From Utricularia gibba (lineage: Eukaryota > Streptophyta > Magnoliopsida > Lamiales > Lentibulariaceae), in NCBI GenBank assembly GCA_002189035.1, contig NEEC01000021.1, forward strand, positions 1,178,001 through 1,242,000: a stretch of DNA of 64,000 bases. The letters run 5' to 3'. A program made the position numbers and the translations under genes. Below the pieces are notes generated by a model. That model was not told the origin of the DNA. It did no database searches and saw only the letters and a list, made by a program, of their open reading frames with translations. Below are positions 56,009 to 64,000 of this stretch, piece by piece. Within the stretch, counting starts at the first letter, position 1. Each line of letters starts with the position of its first letter.

Positions 56009-57712
56009 ATGGAAGTGAAGTTCGATTATCAGGAGGTGGGTGGGTTTAGTTTAGTTCACAGCTCTGTTCCAGTTTTACCATGAAAAACAGTAACTTTTCA
56101 TTAGTCCTCTGTAGAAACAGACACTTTCTTGACTGTGTGTGTGTGTTGTGTTCGATTGTGTGTTGGGTTTTCAGGCGTACGTGAGGAGTTCACGGGGAGT
56201 GGAGCTTTTCAGTTGCAGATGGGTGCCTGTTTCTTGCCCGAGGGCTATCGTTTTCCTCTGCCACGGTCTGTAGTTGTGTGGTTTGTTTAAGTTAATTTTC
56301 ACGTGATGGGGTTCTGTCTAATTGAATGCAGTTGCAGGGTATGGAATGGAGTGCAGTAATTTCATGAAAGGTAAATGTACAAAAGCAGTAATTGTTTCCT
56401 GCTTCAAAATCTAAGTAGGGTATAGCACGAGGGTGGCTCAGACTTCTGCTACGACAATGGCTGTGTTGGGGCAAATGGGCTGCTCCAGATTTGGCTTGGC
56501 ATCGCCTAAGCAACTTCCATGGCTTTGTAGGCGTTGGAACGAAGCTCGCCAGCCATGGCTATGCTGTCTTCGGGATGGACTACGAAGGGCATGGCCGATC
56601 CATGGGCGCCCGGTGCTACATCAGGCGTTTTGACAACATTGTGAATGACTGCGCCGAGCACTTCAAGTCCATCTGCGGTCTGTAAGCTGCAGTTTGGGTT
56701 CTCGGTGCAGCCCCTTTGTTGGTTCACTGACCTTTGATCTGCAGCACAAGAGGAGTTCAGAGGGAAGAGGAGGTACCTGTATGGGGAATCCATGGGAGGC
56801 GCAGTTGCCCTGCTGGTGCACAAAAAGGACCCCAGTTTTTGGGATGGAGCTGTGCTCGTTGCTCCAATGTGCAAGGTCTGTACCTACCAAGGATTCATGG
56901 ATAGCAGCTTTTATTGAGCACCCCGAAAAAGATGAACACCAGCTGCTTCTTGTTCATTCATCTCTGTGTGATGTAGATATCGGAGAAGGTGAAGCCGCAT
57001 CCTGTGGTTATTAGTCTGCTGACTCTGGTGGAGAACATGATACCTACATGGAAGATAGTTCCCACAAAAGATGTAATCGATTCAGCCTTCAAGGAGCAAT
57101 CAAAAAGACAAGAGGTGACATAAAGTGTGATTACATTTCACAAGGTATCATCAATCATTCAGAGTCCAACATTGAACATAATATGATGCAGATACGCAGC
57201 AACGAGTTGATATACCAAGAGAAGCCACGGCTGAAAACCGCCTTGGAAATGCTCCGAACAAGCATCAACCTTGAGGAGAGTCTGCATGAGGTGACTTTTG
57301 TCTTCTTATCTAGCTTTGCAAAGACATATATAGTCAAACAACTACACATATAAAGAGGCATCAGTTTTCCAATACACGCAGATCAACTTTGTCAAAGATG
57401 AACCTTTCTTCTTCACCTGTTTTCAAACAGGTGACTCTGCCATTCTTTGTGCTGCATGGGGAAGCTGACATAGTGACTGATCCTGAGGTGAGTCGGGCTC
57501 TCTATGAGCGAGCCAGCAGTAAAGACAAGACCATAAAAATGTATCCGGGGATGTGGCACAGCTTAACAGCAGGGGAACCAGACAACAACATAGAGCTTGT
57601 CTTCTCGGATATTATATCATGGCTCGACAAACGAGCAAGAGATGGCCTTGTTAAGGAGGGTTTAACTCCTAGTGCCGCGCTCCCGACGATGTGTTCAAAG
57701 ATTCACATTTGA
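56009..57712 (+). CDS. monoacylglycerol lipase / caffeoylshikimate esterase-like hydrolase
   Basis: Serine hydrolase of the alpha/beta fold. The family includes plant MAGLs and the lignin enzyme CSE; the substrate is undecided here. Eight exons: 56009-56035, 56175-56265, 56338-56370, 56531-56677, 56745-56875, 56977-57114, 57192-57290 and 57431-57712, giving 315 residues. Landmarks are RGVELFSCRW, IVFLCHGYGMECSNFMK, GYAVFGMDYEGHGRSMGARC, the nucleophile elbow GESMGG, LVAPMCKISEKVKPHP, LPFFVLHGEADIVTDPEVS (catalytic Asp) and YPGMWHSLTAGEP (catalytic His). The donor at 56678 (TGCG|GTCTGT) is chosen over the next GT because only it keeps the frame into AQEEFRGKRRYLYGESMGG. Confidence 0.93.
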
Positions 57713-58220
57713 GGAATCAGAAGCACGTTGGAACATGGCAGCATTCCCAATATTTGTGCAGCTGGAAGGGGAGTGAAGTTTACCATGGAGTGTAGGATGC
57801 TCACCACCACTTTACAAGTGGTGTGGCTTATCATCATTGCTGTAGAATATTGTGAATCTTATTTTGGTGAAGAGTTTACTCTCAACTCTATAGCTTCTCT
57901 AGTTGCTAGCTTCAACAACTAAAGTTACTTAGATGAAACTGTTCTACACATAAGGGTCACATTTTAACGTACTTAAGCACTTAGGAGAAACAATCCGATA
58001 TCTATAATCTATTCAATCTACCACAAACATATTATACACTTGCGCTACACCGTGGATTTGAATCAACAATGAGCTGCATGCCATCCTAGGCAATCTTCTA
58101 GTCATGGTGGATGTAACGTAAAGTAGACAATTCATTATGCATTCAAAATCAATTCATAGTCAATTCAGCAAATGAAAATCCATCGCTTCGGTTATTGATG
58201 AACATGATGACTCACTCGTT
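57713..58220. other. intergenic region between convergent genes
   Basis: 3' flanks of the hydrolase gene (+) and MZM1 (-). No gene is visible in this 508-base stretch. Confidence 0.5.
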
Positions 58221-58692
58221 TCATGAAGCAGATTTCTTGAGAAGAGCTTCAGAAGGAACTTCAAGGGTTGCTCCAACATGATCTTTCCCGGGCTTCACTT
58301 CTGTACAAGGGAAAATAACAATAACCTTAAAACGAAGGAATTCTTTATTGGTTGCCGCAAAGACCCGAAGTTCTCTCAGGCATTTCATCAAACAGGTAAT
58401 CCGCGCATCTCAAAAACTAAAAAGGGAGAAAAACTGCTGGTGATCCTATCATACCGTAGCCACCGCGATCAGTGAGTTTGGCTTGAACTATCATATGTGT
58501 GATGAAATGGGAAGCCTCTCGCGCCTCGTCAAGCAGGCGGGTGAGATCGGCGGCGGAGGTCACATTACGATTTTCCTCGAATTTCTTTCGGATTTCGGCG
58601 CCGGACTCCCGGAGCATCAGGGAATCGCCCGCAAATGTGCTTCGTGCGGCCCGTAGCAGTGATCTGTACGCCCTCAGAGCTTCACTTCCCAT
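58221..58692 (-). CDS. MZM1: mitochondrial zinc maintenance protein 1 (MZM1, LYR family)
   Basis: Small mitochondrial matrix LYR protein; in yeast the homologue protects the Rieske subunit during complex III assembly. Two exons: 58692-58455 and 58300-58221, giving 105 residues, the family length. [15 protein letters not shown] contains the AYR-type LYR motif near the N-terminus. It is followed by [49 protein letters not shown] and the C-terminal [17 protein letters not shown]. An upstream in-frame ATG at 58734 exists, but homologues start at the position of 58692. Confidence 0.93.
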
Positions 58693-59684
58693 TCTCTTGT
58701 GACAAACGTACTGCAGAGTCAAAATTGTCAGCAACGGTAGTTTATTTCGGTAGGACAGGTGCCCTTAAAATGAAGTCATTTTGTTCATTTTTAAATTCAA
58801 ATAAATCTATAAATATAATACACTTTTAAGTTTTACCCCTCAAACTCAGTAAATAGTATATTTTTTAATGGATATATAATTTCTTTATTTATTGATGAAA
58901 AATAATCATTTTCGAATACTAAATCATCAATTATTTTGGTATTGTAGTATTCAATATTCATCATTTTATATTTTTCTTTTTCAAATATATATATATATGT
59001 ACATACATGGATAATTATCATCATGATTCAACGAATTAGATATTTGAAATCAATTCATACCATGAATTGATTCAAGTTTAATATTTAAAATGCAAGCACT
59101 ATATGTGTTTCACTTGATGTTTATCATAACTCACGAAAAAAATAATGTTACAACTTGTATACCATCATATTTGTGCTAATCAATGATTATATATTAAAAA
59201 ATACGAATTGAATACTATTAAATTTGAATAAAAAATATTTGACTTGATTATTTTATATGAATACAACTCACTCATACTTGGGGGTTGGATGTAAGAATAG
59301 TGATACTAAACCCCCATCTTTTTTGTAATAAAATCAATATGAAAGATAACCGGTTAACTGAAGAATGTTTGATGGAGGGAGAATTTTGATTGAATTTGTA
59401 GTGTCTGGAAGTGGGAAGGAGTTTGCATTTGACTTGGAAGTTGAACGCGAAGACCCGATCACTCAATGCTTATTAATGGTGTTGAATTGAATACTACCAA
59501 GTTACTTGAAGCTCACTGTTTCTGGAGATTTTCCCAGATGCTTGTTTTGGAATATATCCTGGGTATTAATTCATGGGGTGGCGACGACGACTCACCGTCG
59601 CCGTCACCATCACCATCGCCATCCCTTTTTGTTTGTGGATTCTCCCAATCGCTGCACATACACACAAGTCACGTACTGGAGGCC
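58693..59684. other. intergenic region between divergent MZM1 and GH1-B
   Basis: AT-rich DNA with a short TA run near 58986. The last 200 bases become GC-richer and should hold the GH1-B leader, including a CACCATCACCATCGCC-like triplet run near 59600. No separate gene is seen. Confidence 0.45.
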
Positions 59685-62172
<2,488 letters not shown>

Positions 62173-62630
62173 TCCTGTTAAATAATATTTTAATGCATTA
62201 TAATTTTATATTTTAAATATATGATATAATCACATTAAAAATAATGTGTATAAACTGTGTCTAATTAACGGTTCAAGTAAGATGAATTATCGAAATTATT
62301 ATAAAAATATAGTTTATAAATTATTAATGGGCATAAATTTATATACGTCAATAATTAATAAATATTTTAAAAATTGTATAATATAAGTAATATTTAAATT
62401 TTGTGATCATAATTAAATATATTGCGATATTTTTTTATTTTACTGAAAAAATATATACCGTTAATAAATATATAAATAATTCGTTGCTCGTAGTTGGCTA
62501 TATTATATATATATATATATTGTACCTGTAACCGTCAGAGTTACGCGCGGCTGCTTCTTAGCCGTCCAGGTTCGTCGCGTTCAGCTTCACTTTGCTGGCT
62601 CGCGGCGGATAGGACGCCAGAGGCTGCAGA
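62173..62630. other. spacer between GH1-B and GH1-C
   Basis: AT-rich 458-base spacer with a TA run near 62504-62520. The last 100 bases are GC-richer and form the leader of GH1-C. It must contain both the B terminator region and the C promoter. Confidence 0.5.
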
Positions 62631-64000
62631 ATGTTTGGTTTCAGATTTCTAGCGCTTCTTCTTCTATTGTCTGGGGCAATAGAGGCGGCTGGAAATGGTT
62701 ATACTAAAGCTGATTTCCCGCCGGGATTCGTTTTTGGGTCGGGAACTTCGGCTTATCAGGTCAGGTTTTCTATCTCACTGCTGTGTCTATTTCCAGGAAC
62801 AAAAACTGATGTGGGTTTTTCTTTCTTTTAGTATGAAGGGGCTGCGTTCGATTATGGGCGGAATCCCAGCATCTGGGACACTTTTGTTCACTCAGGTTTC
62901 TTCTTTCTTTCCTCTGCTCTGCCTATGCTGCGAATTGGCGGGGTGAGCCGAAAATTAAACCTTGTTCATTTGTTGATATCCTGGAGGAGATAGATATGAT
63001 AATGGGGATGTTGCGTGCGATGGATATCACAAGTTCAAGGTGCAAATATGTAGTATATTTTACGTTTAAAGCAAATGTTGTGCTTATGATGACAATTTCT
63101 AAATAAGGAGTTGTCATTTATAATTCATTTTCTTCAGGATGATATAAATTTGATGTCTGAGATGGGGCTTGAAGCTTTTAGATTCTCCATATCATGGTCA
63201 AGACTGATTCCAAGTATACCATGACCCCTTTATCACGGTTTAGACTAGAAACTGATTTTCTCCCTTTTATTTATTACGTGATCCTATGGTTTACTTTTCA
63301 GATGGGAGAGGAATGGTGAATCCACTTGGACTGCAATACTACAACAATTTCATTGACGAGCTTTTAAGCCATGGTAAGTACCAGTGACAAACATTCTTCA
63401 CAATTTCTGGCCTTGGCCACAAGTTTATCTCATGTTCATCTCCTCGGGTAAAACTCCAGATATTGAACCTCATGTTTCACTGAATCACTATGATCTTCCC
63501 CAAGCACTTCAAGATGAGTACGGGGGATGGCTCGACAGAAGAATTGTGTACGAATCTCTTACCATTTTATAAATATCACCTGATTGGTTATGCTATTTCA
63601 TATGCAGTATCATCAACATCTGATGGAGTGATACACTCTCTGAAATCAGGAAGGATTTCACAGCTTATGCAGATGTATGCTTCAGGAAGTTTGGCAATAG
63701 GGTAAAGTTTTGGACAACTATCAATGAGGGAAATGTGTTCGCTATTGGAGGTTATAGTGCTGGAATAACTCCTCCTGGTCGTTGTTCTCCATCCTTGATA
63801 CCGGGTTGTGTTGGAAATGCATCCACTGAACCGTATATTGCTGGACACAATATGTTGTTAGCACATTCTGCAGTTTGGATGCTCTATCGGGATAAATTTA
63901 AGGTACAATGTTTTTTCCATACGGACTGTTGTATATCAGATGATTTCTCATGTGAGATGAAACTAATCTGGTCTGATTCACCCTGTTTTTCTATCTACAA
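62631..64000 (+). CDS. BGLU: GH1 beta-glucosidase C (BGLU11-like), 3' end outside window
   Basis: Third paralogue, cut by the window end. Exons seen: 62631-62759, 62832-62895, 62987-63039, 63138-63213, 63302-63373, 63460-63547 and 63650-63902, all GT-AG and in frame. It encodes a signal peptide ([15 protein letters not shown]), [77 protein letters not shown], the acid/base motif TTINEGN and ITPPGRCSP. The nucleophile half (ENG motif) would lie beyond base 64000. Exon lengths match copies A and B, except exon 3, which is 53 bases here, 56 in A and 65 in B. Confidence 0.9.

Overview
The window is nuclear DNA of a flowering plant, almost certainly a eudicot. Every recognisable gene is split by short AT-rich GT-AG introns, the families are plant-specific (LRR receptor kinase, CLE peptide, remorin, SEUSS-like co-repressor, MAP65, QUA2-type methyltransferase, plant GH1 glucosidases), and the intergenic DNA is AT-rich with small transposon relics. 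I cannot name the species. There is no bacterial-style accessory island and no CRISPR.

Layout: 1-3676 (+) 3' part of an LRR receptor kinase; 4874-5891 (-) FQR1-type quinone reductase; 8705-10036 (+) TPR protein with broken frame; 10669-12593 (-) UDP-xylose transporter of the UXT family; 13429-13647 (-) CLE peptide precursor; 14964-15190 (-) doubtful small gene; 15968-16930 (-) remorin; 19185-21121 (+) GT90 Rumi/CAP10-like glycosyltransferase; 21582-24005 (-) PMT/QUA2-like Golgi methyltransferase; 25031-28758 (-) SEUSS-like co-repressor; 30798-31779 (+) BAG co-chaperone; 32093-33741 (-) PGAP3/Per1 GPI remodelling protein; 35154-39061 (+) U2AF large subunit; 40804-43921 (+) MAP65; 46113-47922 (+) NAD+ carrier NDT; 48648-51335 (-) GH1 beta-glucosidase A; 52369-53255 (-) ribosomal protein eL22; 56009-57712 (+) MAGL/CSE-like alpha/beta hydrolase; 58221-58692 (-) MZM1; 59685-62172 (+) GH1 B; 62631 to the window end (+) GH1 C, incomplete.

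The genes do not form a pathway. Several act in the secretory system or cell wall (UXT, GT90 protein, PMT, GH1 cluster, PGAP3). The three GH1 genes are local duplicates, one of them inverted and separated from the others by three unrelated genes.

The strongest global observation is technical or evolutionary. Four conserved genes (TPR, UXT, PMT, U2AF) need a total of seven single-base insertions to keep their family reading frames. All seven are losses of one base, and most of the placeable ones sit in G or C runs. This pattern fits homopolymer under-calling better than independent gene death. The most interesting biology: a CLE9/10-type peptide with Cys in place of Ser; a complete 523-bp hAT-type element with 8-bp target duplications next to PGAP3; a triplicated leader region upstream of MAP65 carrying AUG-stop mini-ORFs; and an internal partial exon duplication in one GH1 gene.
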